DNA from: JTS-RE9 sp964649195
Lineage (GTDB): Bacteria; Planctomycetota; Phycisphaerae; Phycisphaerales; Phycisphaeraceae
Assembly: GCA_964649195.1 (NCBI GenBank)
Contig: CAZYPK010000174.1
Coordinates: 1-10,487, forward strand
DNA: 10,487 nucleotides
Reading direction: 5' to 3'
Shown piece by piece: positions 5,099 through 10,487 of the stretch. The notes beneath the pieces were generated by a model. The model ran no database searches, had not been told where the DNA came from, and saw only the letters and a program-made list of their open reading frames with translations. How positions within the stretch are numbered: position 1 is the first letter of the stretch; every line of letters starts with the position of its first letter. A program made the position numbers and the translations under genes.

Positions 5099-5665
5099 TC
5101 AGTCGATGCCGGGGAAGCAGGGCTTGAGTTGGCCGCCTTTGCCGTCGCAGGCTTTGCTCAGGGCGATGTTGATTTCGATGCCTTCGGGCGAATCGGAGGC
5201 CACCCACGCTTTGCCATCGGTGCTCAGCAGTCGGCCTTCGCTGATGCCTTCCTCCATGGCGTACATGGCTTCGGGCATCGGTCCGCCCGCCGGATTGGCG
5301 GCCTTGGCGGCTTCGATGGCGGCGGCGCGCTTCTGCTTGTAATCATCGGTGAAGCCTTCATAGTAGCCCACGAACTGTTCCGCCTCGTTGGAGCAACTGC
5401 CGCAGGTGAAGACATAAGCCTTGAACGCCTTGTGGCCGTTGTCGCGGACGATCGGAGGCAGGTCATCCCCCTTGGCGACGAATCGTTCGTTGGTTTCGAC
5501 ATCGTAGTAGTAGAACTGCATCGTCCGCACCCCGCCGCCGGACGGCCCCTTGTTCTGAAGCCACAGGTAGGCCAGGGAGAAGATGAGAATGACCACGGCG
5601 CCGATGGTCACCGCAGCGGAGTTCTGGTTGACCCATTCACGACCACGATTGATGTCAAAACCCAT
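5099..5665 (-). CDS. Single-span membrane protein of unknown function, planctomycete type
   Basis: The 188-aa protein starts at ATG 5665, with AAAGG 8 bases upstream. The frame is open further upstream, but that part crosses the hairpin repeat at 5802-5922 and is not credible. After a short hydrophilic N-terminus, AAVTIGAVVILIFSLAYLWL (17-36) should span the membrane. The rest, probably outside the cytoplasm, reads MQFYYYDVETNERFVAKGDDLPPI (49-72), then AYVFTCGSCSNEAEQFVGYYEGFTDDYK (83-110) with a CxxC (88-91), an Ala-rich charged segment (112-126), and SPEGIEINIALSKACDGKGGQLKPCFPG. Cys173 and Cys183 could pair with each other or with the CxxC. I recall related proteins from planctomycete genomes, all of unknown role. 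It is divergent from aroC and could be cotranscribed with ispD across a 293-base repeat-rich gap, though that is doubtful. Confidence 0.8.
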   Translation of the reverse strand: MGFDINRGREWVNQNSAAVTIGAVVILIFSLAYLWLQNKGPSGGGVRTMQFYYYDVETNERFVAKGDDLPPIVRDNGHKAFKAYVFTCGSCSNEAEQFVGYYEGFTDDYKQKRAAAIEAAKAANPAGGPMPEAMYAMEEGISEGRLLSTDGKAWVASDSPEGIEINIALSKACDGKGGQLKPCFPGID

Positions 5666-5801
5666 GGAGAGGACCTTTCTGCGATTTGATGCCTTGATGC
5701 GATGAGTCGGCGCCCCGCCGGAGATGTTCAAGCCGCTTAATTTACCATGATCGTGGAAAGTCGGCAAAGTGAAATGAAAGATGGTGGTGACTCCGTTTGA
5801 A

Positions 5802-5922
5802 TCCGGGTGGCTGGGGCGGAGTCCGCGAAGCCCCGGCCCAGGCGCACGAAGCAAGGTGAGGCAACTGAAGGCTGAAAGGTCATCGGGCCGGGGCTTCGCG
5901 GACTCAGCCCCAGCCACCCGAA
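5802..5922. repeat. Dispersed hairpin element, full copy (38-bp arms)
   Basis: The left arm 5802-5839 (TCCGGGTGGCTGGGGC onward) and right arm 5885-5922 (GGGCCGGGGCTTCGCGG onward) are reverse complements with 2 mismatches. They flank a 45-base loop. The right arm contains the 30 bases found at 1-30. This is the complete version of the element seen as partial copies at 1-60 and 3863-3925. Confidence 0.85.
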
Positions 5923-5941
5923 CATTTCACCCGAACATTTC
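5916..5941 (+). repeat. 13-bp direct tandem duplication
   Basis: ACCCGAACATTTC occurs twice in a row (5916-5928 and 5929-5941). It starts within the last bases of the hairpin element, as if the element's edge had been duplicated by slippage or by insertion. Confidence 0.85.
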
Positions 5942-6027
5942 AAACTGAGCCACGACCTGAAAGATGGTCGCGGGCATCTGCTAACATCCGTTGAATCAAC
6001 TGCGGCTTCGTCTTGCAAGGATCGCTC

Positions 6028-7281
6028 ATGGCTGGCAACTCTTTCGGTCAACTGTTCCGCATCACCACGGCCGGCGAGAGTCACGGGCCGGGAAATGTGG
6101 TCATCATTGATGGCGTGCCGCCGGGCGTTTCGCTTTCGGTGGAGGATCTGCTGCCTGACCTGGCGCGACGAAGGCCGGGGCAGTCGAAGATCGTCACCCA
6201 GCGCGATGAAGCCGATGTGCCGGAGATTCTTTCGGGCGTCTTCGAGGGGAAAACCACCGGCACCTCCATCGCCATTCTCATCCGCAACGAGGACCAGCGT
6301 TCCAAGGACTACGGCGACATCAAGGACAAATACCGCCCGGGCCACGCGGATTACACCTTCGACGCCAAGTATGGCCTGCGCGATTACCGGGGCGGGGGCA
6401 GGTCATCGGCGCGTGAAACGAATGTGCGCGTCGCCGCCGGCGCCGTCGCCAAAAAGCTGCTGGCCGGCGCGCACGGCATCCGCATCGTCGGTTACGTGAC
6501 GCAGGTCGGTTCGGTCAAGGCCGCCATCGCGGACCCGGCGGCGGTGACGCTCGAACAGGTCGAGGCGAACATCGTGCGTTGCCCCGATGCGGCGATGGCG
6601 CAGCGGATGATCGCGCTGATTGAAGAAGTGCGCAAGGATCAGGATTCCATCGGAGGCATCGCGGAACTGGTGGCGACGAATGTGCCGCCGGGCTGGGGCG
6701 AGCCGGTGTTTGACAAGCTCAAGGCCGACCTGGGCAAGGCGATGTTCAGCCTGCCGGCGGTGATGGGTGTGGAATACGGCAACGGGTTCGGCGCGGCGAC
6801 GATGCGGGGCAGTGAGAATAATGATGTGTTTGTGGGGGAAGGGAGGGAGGAAGGCACGGAGGCACGAAGGCACGGAGGCACGGAGGGGGAAAGGAAAAGC
6901 AGGAAAGCAGGAGAGCAGGAAAGCAGGAAATGGGGGAAGTCTTGCCCGACACCCGACACCCGGATTGTCACGCGGTCCAATCGTCATGGCGGGATGTTGG
7001 GGGGGATCAGCAGTGGGATGCCGATTGTGATGCGCTGCGCGATCAAGCCGACGAGTTCGCTCTCGAAGCCTCAGCCGACGGTGACGACTTCGGGGGAGCC
7101 GACGACGATCGCGACGAAGGGGCGTCATGATCCGTGTCTGCTGCCGCGATTCGTTCCGATGGGCGAGGCGATGATGGCGATCGTGCTGGCGGATCACATG
7201 CTGCGGCAACAGGCGATGGGGGGAAAAGCGGGAGGAGCCGGGGGAGCGGAAGGAGCGGAAGGAGCCGAAGGGGACTTCTGA
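6028..7281 (+). CDS. aroC: Chorismate synthase with a repeat-derived insertion
   Basis: AroC converts 5-enolpyruvylshikimate 3-phosphate to chorismate using reduced FMN, the last step of the shikimate pathway, in the cytoplasm. The 417-aa protein starts at ATG 6028, with AAGGA 6 bases upstream. Conserved blocks are in order: FGQLFRITTAGESHGP (6-21), RRRPGQ (47-52), GHADYTFDAKYG (105-116), YRGGGRSSARET (120-131), VRVAAGAVAKK (133-143), DSIGG (206-210), GVEYGNGF (247-254), SNRHGGMLGGISSG (317-330), KPTSS (340-344) and KGRHDPC (364-370). Catalytic and FMN-binding regions look intact. About 40 extra residues (roughly 272-312) sit between GSENND and SNRHGG, a gap of about 8 residues in E. coli. 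They come from 8-bp tandem repeats. The C-terminus carries a low-complexity Gly/Ala/Glu tail (398-417). An active enzyme is likely. Confidence 0.95.
   Translation: MAGNSFGQLFRITTAGESHGPGNVVIIDGVPPGVSLSVEDLLPDLARRRPGQSKIVTQRDEADVPEILSGVFEGKTTGTSIAILIRNEDQRSKDYGDIKDKYRPGHADYTFDAKYGLRDYRGGGRSSARETNVRVAAGAVAKKLLAGAHGIRIVGYVTQVGSVKAAIADPAAVTLEQVEANIVRCPDAAMAQRMIALIEEVRKDQDSIGGIAELVATNVPPGWGEPVFDKLKADLGKAMFSLPAVMGVEYGNGFGAATMRGSENNDVFVGEGREEGTEARRHGGTEGERKSRKAGEQESRKWGKSCPTPDTRIVTRSNRHGGMLGGISSGMPIVMRCAIKPTSSLSKPQPTVTTSGEPTTIATKGRHDPCLLPRFVPMGEAMMAIVLADHMLRQQAMGGKAGGAGGAEGAEGAEGDF
6853..6929 (+). repeat. Two 8-bp tandem repeat tracts inside aroC
   Basis: GGCACGRA occurs four times (6853-6884). After 13 bases, AGCAGGAR occurs four times (6898-6929). 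A third short tandem, ACCCGAC-like, follows near 6944-6962. Each tract is 32 bases, which is not a multiple of 3, yet the reading frame into the downstream conserved blocks is kept. Confidence 0.9.
7230..7278 (+). repeat. GGAGC-type low-complexity tract encoding the AroC tail
   Basis: Short purine-rich units (GGAGCC, GGAGCGGAA, GGAGCCGAAGGG) repeat to the end of aroC. They encode the Gly/Ala/Glu-rich AroC tail, including AEGAEGAEGDF. The same units, on the other strand, end the convergent transporter gene (7563-7630). Confidence 0.75.
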
Positions 7282-7299
7282 GCCTGAGTTCGGGAATAA

Positions 7300-7349
7300 G
7301 AGCCGCGACTCAACGAGTCGCGGACGTAAACAGCCTGAAGGGGTGGCCG
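7300..7349 (+). repeat. Dispersed palindromic element, copy 3
   Basis: The core is identical to copies 1 and 2: CCGCGACT (7303-7310), loop CAACG, AGTCGCGG (7316-7323). The tail GACGTAAACAGCCTGAAGGG is nearly identical to copy 2. It begins 18 bases after the aroC stop. Confidence 0.85.
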
Positions 7350-7440
7350 AATGCACCTTTTTCTTTCAGCCTCGATCAGTGCCCGGTCGTTTTCGCGTCC
7401 CGTGATCCGCTGCGCGATGGGCACGCCATTCTTGTCGCTC

Positions 7441-7475
7441 ACGTCCGCGACGTGTTACGTCGCGGCTCACTCTTA
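7441..7475 (-). repeat. Dispersed palindromic element, copy 4 (inverted, variant stem)
   Basis: The core is CCGCGACG (7445-7452), loop TGTTA, CGTCGCGG (7458-7465). Relative to the other copies, the innermost T:A pair of the stem is replaced by G:C on both sides, so pairing is preserved. It forms an inverted doublet with copy 3. Confidence 0.8.
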
Positions 7476-7490
7476 TTCCGAACTCAGGTT

Positions 7491-7563
7491 CTGAATAACC
7501 CTTGATGTACCGTGAACCAGGGGATCGCGAAGCCGCAAGCGGCTTGGGCGCGGGGTTATTCAG
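7491..7563. terminator. Possible bidirectional terminator hairpin between aroC and transporter gene
   Basis: CTGAATAACCC (7491-7501) and GGGTTATTCAG (7553-7563) are a perfect 11-bp inverted repeat. Inside it a second hairpin, AAGCCG (7530-7535), loop CAAG, CGGCTT (7540-7545), can form. The TAA stop of the - strand transporter gene (7556-7558) is in the outer stem. There is no clear T-run, so an intrinsic terminator is only possible. Confidence 0.45.
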
Positions 7564-10357
7564 GAATTCCCTTCGGCTCTTTCCGCTCTTCCGGCTCCTC
7601 CGGCTCCTCCGGCTCCTTCCGCTCCTTCACTTCCCATTTCCTCACCACCTCCAGCACCGCAGGCATCACGAACCAGCAGGTGAGGGTGGTCAGTGCGATG
7701 CCGGTGGTGAGGACGAAGCCGAGGCTGGCCACGCCGCGGTGTCTGGCGAACATGAGGGTGGCAAAGCCCAGCACGGTGGCGAGGTTGGTGATGGTGATGC
7801 CCTTGCCGGTGCCCGAGGCCAGGCCCAGCGGGCGCAGATCGGGGGACTGGCGGTAGCGATGGAGCATGTGTACGCCGGCATCGACGCCGATGCCGAACAT
7901 GAGCGGGAGCACGATGATGTTGGCCGGGTTGATGGGCATGCCCAGGCACCACATGATGCCGAAGGTGACGGCGAATCCGATGGCGACGGGGATGAGCGTC
8001 AGCAGGGCGTCGAGGAGGCGGAGAAAATCGAGATAGACCAGCGTGAAAACCACCAGCAGCGCCAGCAGCCCGGCCAGCTGATAGGACTCCTTGATGAGCA
8101 ACCCGGAGCGGTAAATCTGCGGAGCCGGGCCGGTGATGTCGGGATGGATGGCCTCCATGTCGGTGACGTATTGCGGCAGGAAAGCCGGGCTGAGGATGCT
8201 GTCCACACCGGCGGGCAGGTCGGGATACACCTCCAGCGCCACGCGGCCATCGGAGGCGATGTAAGGATTGAGCAGGTCGGCAGGCAGGTCGGCGGGGGAG
8301 AGCGGCGAGGGGTCGAGCGCGGCGGCGATCTGCCGCGCCGATTCGCCGCGCCACTGACGGTACTCATCCTCCAATCGTTGAAATCGCTGCCGTCGCAGAG
8401 GCGGTTCCAAGGCTGATACTTCCTCGATGGTCTGCCCGGTGGCGGCGGCCAGCTTGCCGATCGCTTCCCGGAACCGCTCCGGCATGTCGCGGGCCGCGGC
8501 CAGGGTCATGGCCAGTTGCAGCGATTGCAGCGTGCTGTGCAGATCAGGCTCAGGCGTTCCCGTTTGCAAAGCCGGCTGGGCGTCGATGAGCCGGGCGCGA
8601 ACCTGATTCAATCTTTCGATCTTACGGTCTTCCTCATCGGGAAACAGGATGCCGATGCCGCCGAAGGTGGAACTGACGGTCTGCCGGCCCTTCATGCGGG
8701 CCGCCACGCTTCTGGCCTCGTCGATGTCCTGACAGACGCTGGCGCCGAAGTAGATCGGCCTGCCCGCCTGCGAGAGTTGCGTCTGCCAGTCCACGCTTTC
8801 GACCCCGCGCGGGAAGAGGTTGAGCAGGTCGAAATCGAAGCGCATCCGCGAGATCGCCGCCAGCGAAGCGAGCGAAATCAGCGTCGCCAGCGTGATGGTG
8901 ATCCACGGCCGCCTGGCGAAAGGCAGCACCCAGCGATCCTGGAAGAAGTGGAAGTCGCGGCGGTCCATCGGCTTGATGTGACGATGTTCGCTGCGAAACA
9001 GCCGCAGCAGCGCGGGGAAGACGCTGAGCATCGCCAGCAGGCACAGGCCGATGCCGACGGCGGCGATGTTGCCCATCTCGGCGACGCCTTTGAAGTCGGT
9101 GAACAGGGTGGCGCCAAAGGCGGCGGCGGTGGTCAGGGCGCCGGTGAAGACGCCCGGTCCGACGGTCTCGATGGTGTCGCGCATCGTCGCCATGTACCCG
9201 CCGCGGCCGGCCGCGCGGGCATGACGCATCAGCTCGAAGCGCGAGGCGATGTGAATGCCATACGCCACCCCAAGGCTCAGCAGCATCACCGTGAAGACCA
9301 CGCTGATCACCTGGAGATGCCCGATGGCCAGCGTCGCATACCCGAACGACCACGCGATGCCGATCAGCAGCGAAGCGATGGCCAGCAGCGGCGTGCGCAC
9401 GCTGTAGAAGGCGATCATCATCAGAATCAGAATCAGCGCCACCGAGACGATGGAGGCGATCGTCGAATCGAGCGTGGCGACCTTCGTTTCATCCATCTCG
9501 ATGACCGGGATGCCCGTCAGCCCCAGGGCCATGCCCGCCTCCTCCGCTTGGCCGCGATGCTCGCCGATCGCCTTGCGTATCGAGGCAATGGCGGTGGCGT
9601 ATTCGTTGAGGCTGCCTTCGTCCTTGAGCGGGGTGACGCGGATGAAGTGAAACCGCTCATCGGGTGTCAGATACTGATACGGTCGCTGTCCGCTCATCTG
9701 CCGGCCAAGCGTCAGTCCATCATCATCATCATCCGCCAGCAGCCGGCTTCGCATCGCCACGATCAAGGCATGCAGTTTCTGAATCTGCATGTAAGCCTTG
9801 TTCTCGCGCTCGGCGGCGTCGCCTCCGTTGTCACCGCCGGCATCGCTCTCACTGGCGCGCAGCTCGCGCGTGATCTGCCCGATGAACGTCGCCGCGGAAG
9901 GGCTTTGGAGCAGCGCCTTGGAGGAGGCGATTTCGTCGAGCCGCTCGTTGAAGCGATCCCAGGGCAACAGCCGAATCGTCCTGGGGCTGAACGCCGACTG
10001 CGGATGCCGCCATTCCACCCGCTTGATGCCCGGCATCCTCTCAATGGCCGACGCCAGACCATCCAGAGTGTTCCTCTGTTCTTCCGGTTGGCTCCGCTCC
10101 GGGTCCGCCCCGAAGTCCGCGATGACGATCAGGTCATCCTTCCCCGGAAACGTCTGCTGCCACTGAATGAAGATCCGGTTCCAAGGCAGCGAAGGGGAAA
10201 GCAGATCGTTTCGATCAGGCTGAAACTCCAGGCGTGTCGCCGTCAGAATGATGCAGACGACGGCCAGGAGCAACGCCGCCACGACCACGGTACGCGGATT
10301 CCTCCCGATCAGATGGGCCCAGCGGCCAAGCAGAAAATGCCGAAACTTCGAGTGCAT
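7556..10357 (-). CDS. MMPL/RND family transporter, HpnN-like
   Basis: The 933-aa inner-membrane protein has RND architecture in two halves: TM1 about 23-41, a large outside domain (42-299), five or six spans between 300 and 455, TM7 about 485-503, a second outside domain (504-757), and five spans between 758 and 900. The opening FQPDRNDLLSPSLPWNRIFIQWQQTFPGKDDLIVI (45-79) resembles HpnN, the hopanoid-associated RND protein that moves hopanoids to the outer membrane; other MMPL-type lipid exporters are possible. The second half has the RND motif GIGVDAGVHMLHRYR (822-836). The equivalent place in the first half, SLGVAYGIHIASRF (361-374), lacks the Asp. Five Asp in a row (209-213) come from a CAT-type triplet repeat. 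The C-terminal 30 residues are a charged KEPEEPEEPEERKEPK tail from low-complexity DNA. ATG 10357 has no clear ribosome-binding site. No hopanoid synthesis gene is in view. Confidence 0.85.
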   Translation of the reverse strand: MHSKFRHFLLGRWAHLIGRNPRTVVVAALLLAVVCIILTATRLEFQPDRNDLLSPSLPWNRIFIQWQQTFPGKDDLIVIADFGADPERSQPEEQRNTLDGLASAIERMPGIKRVEWRHPQSAFSPRTIRLLPWDRFNERLDEIASSKALLQSPSAATFIGQITRELRASESDAGGDNGGDAAERENKAYMQIQKLHALIVAMRSRLLADDDDDGLTLGRQMSGQRPYQYLTPDERFHFIRVTPLKDEGSLNEYATAIASIRKAIGEHRGQAEEAGMALGLTGIPVIEMDETKVATLDSTIASIVSVALILILMMIAFYSVRTPLLAIASLLIGIAWSFGYATLAIGHLQVISVVFTVMLLSLGVAYGIHIASRFELMRHARAAGRGGYMATMRDTIETVGPGVFTGALTTAAAFGATLFTDFKGVAEMGNIAAVGIGLCLLAMLSVFPALLRLFRSEHRHIKPMDRRDFHFFQDRWVLPFARRPWITITLATLISLASLAAISRMRFDFDLLNLFPRGVESVDWQTQLSQAGRPIYFGASVCQDIDEARSVAARMKGRQTVSSTFGGIGILFPDEEDRKIERLNQVRARLIDAQPALQTGTPEPDLHSTLQSLQLAMTLAAARDMPERFREAIGKLAAATGQTIEEVSALEPPLRRQRFQRLEDEYRQWRGESARQIAAALDPSPLSPADLPADLLNPYIASDGRVALEVYPDLPAGVDSILSPAFLPQYVTDMEAIHPDITGPAPQIYRSGLLIKESYQLAGLLALLVVFTLVYLDFLRLLDALLTLIPVAIGFAVTFGIMWCLGMPINPANIIVLPLMFGIGVDAGVHMLHRYRQSPDLRPLGLASGTGKGITITNLATVLGFATLMFARHRGVASLGFVLTTGIALTTLTCWFVMPAVLEVVRKWEVKERKEPEEPEEPEERKEPKGIPE
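7563..7630 (-). repeat. GGAGCC/GGAAGA-type low-complexity tract encoding the transporter tail
   Basis: Read on the - strand, units GGAGCGGAA, GGAGCCGGA (several times) and GAGCCGAAGGG repeat up to GGAATTCC before the stop. It is the same sequence family as the end of aroC (7230-7278), in mirrored position, but read in a different frame (Glu/Pro/Lys here, Gly/Ala/Glu in AroC). Confidence 0.75.
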
Positions 10358-10430
10358 GGAAAGGTCGATGGTAAAGTGGAAGCGGCAAGCCGTAAAGAAA
10401 GGCGGAGGGGCGTTCAGAGCAATCGCATGT

Positions 10431-10460
10431 GGCTGGGAGGGCGAGGCTCCCGCCGAGCCG
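10431..10460 (+). repeat. Palindromic GGGAG...CTCCC repeat upstream of the transporter
   Basis: GGCTGGGAGGGCGAGGCTCC is followed by CGCCGAGCC. GGGAG (10435-10439) pairs with CTCCC (10447-10451), extended by flanking GGC/GCC. I recall this motif as a common intergenic repeat in planctomycete genomes. A second near-perfect palindrome (7-bp arms GGCCCGC/GCGGGCC) ends the window at 10473-10487. Confidence 0.5.
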
Positions 10461-10487
10461 ATCCGCTTTCGAGGCCCGCCGCGGGCC

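Larger units (their letters stand above)
5666..6027. other. Divergent spacer holding a long hairpin element
   Basis: No gene is seen. It separates the - strand membrane protein from aroC (+) and must hold promoters for both, but no convincing -35/-10 pair could be picked out. The centre is occupied by the inverted repeat at 5802-5922. Confidence 0.55.
7280..7491. repeat. Long imperfect inverted repeat after aroC
   Basis: About 48 bases at 7280-7327 (AGCCTGAGTTCGGGAATAAG, then the palindromic core and GGACGT) recur as reverse complement at 7441-7490. The match has a few mismatches and an extra TGA. The whole doublet follows the aroC stop and could end transcription from both sides. Confidence 0.8.

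Noticed and set aside
5666..5917. N-terminal extension of the 188-aa membrane protein
   Set aside because: The extension is encoded by the dispersed hairpin repeat and has no resemblance to a protein domain.
5950..6027. A sigma-70 promoter directly before aroC
   Set aside because: TAACAT-like bases near 5981 lack a well-spaced -35 partner; too weak to call.
6853..6929. Octamer tandem repeats considered as a CRISPR-like array
   Set aside because: Units are 8 bases with no spacers and lie inside a coding frame.
6841..6963. aroC as a pseudogene broken by the repeat insertion
   Set aside because: The frame is intact and all downstream conserved blocks follow in order.
6403..7356. A 317-codon - strand open frame opposite aroC
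   Set aside because: It is Arg/His-rich antisense of conserved chorismate synthase blocks.
7502..8416. A 304-codon + strand open frame opposite the transporter
   Set aside because: It is His/Glu/Gly-rich antisense of a clear RND gene in GC-rich DNA; no motif.

Overview
The window looks like chromosomal DNA of a GC-rich bacterium, most likely a planctomycete (Planctomycetota). The reasons are: integron-type cassettes whose proteins end in attC-encoded tails such as MQLTGAA and AEPxAAADGG; a short membrane protein of a type I associate with planctomycetes; an insertion-rich IspD; an HpnN-like RND protein; and many dispersed palindromic repeats between genes. The class cannot be fixed from this window, and the phylum call is inference. 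No rRNA, tRNA, CRISPR array, transposase or integrase gene was seen.

Region 1 (about 1-3720) is an integron-like cassette array. Six small + strand genes are each followed by, or lie between, imperfect inverted repeats that look like attC recombination sites. In order they encode a cysteine-rich probable zinc-binding protein, a two-helix membrane protein, a barstar-like protein, two proteins of unknown function, and a CbrC/UPF0167 family protein. Two attC sites (1541-1637 and 3024-3120) are closely related, two are clear but different (797-893 and 1130-1238), and two are degenerate (from about 2179 and about 3682). With no integrase in view, the array is either a cluster of attC sites lacking an integrase or the distal part of a larger integron. 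The same 20-bp repeat lies at both outer edges (13-32 and 3885-3904).

Region 2 (3681-6027) is a housekeeping stretch read mostly on the - strand: ispD (isoprenoid precursor synthesis) and a 188-aa single-span membrane protein. The spacers hold palindromic repeat pairs. The 362-bp divergent spacer before aroC holds a long hairpin element.

Region 3 (6028-7281, + strand) is aroC, chorismate synthase. Its conserved blocks are complete, but it carries an in-frame insertion of roughly 40 residues made of 8-bp tandem repeats, and a low-complexity Gly/Ala/Glu tail.

Region 4 (7282-10487) is a convergent spacer rich in inverted repeats, then a 933-aa MMPL/RND transporter on the - strand resembling HpnN, the hopanoid-associated exporter. 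The last 130 bases hold another dispersed palindrome. ispD (isoprenoids) and an HpnN-like protein (hopanoid trafficking) share a broad theme, but they are not in one operon and the link is only suggestive.
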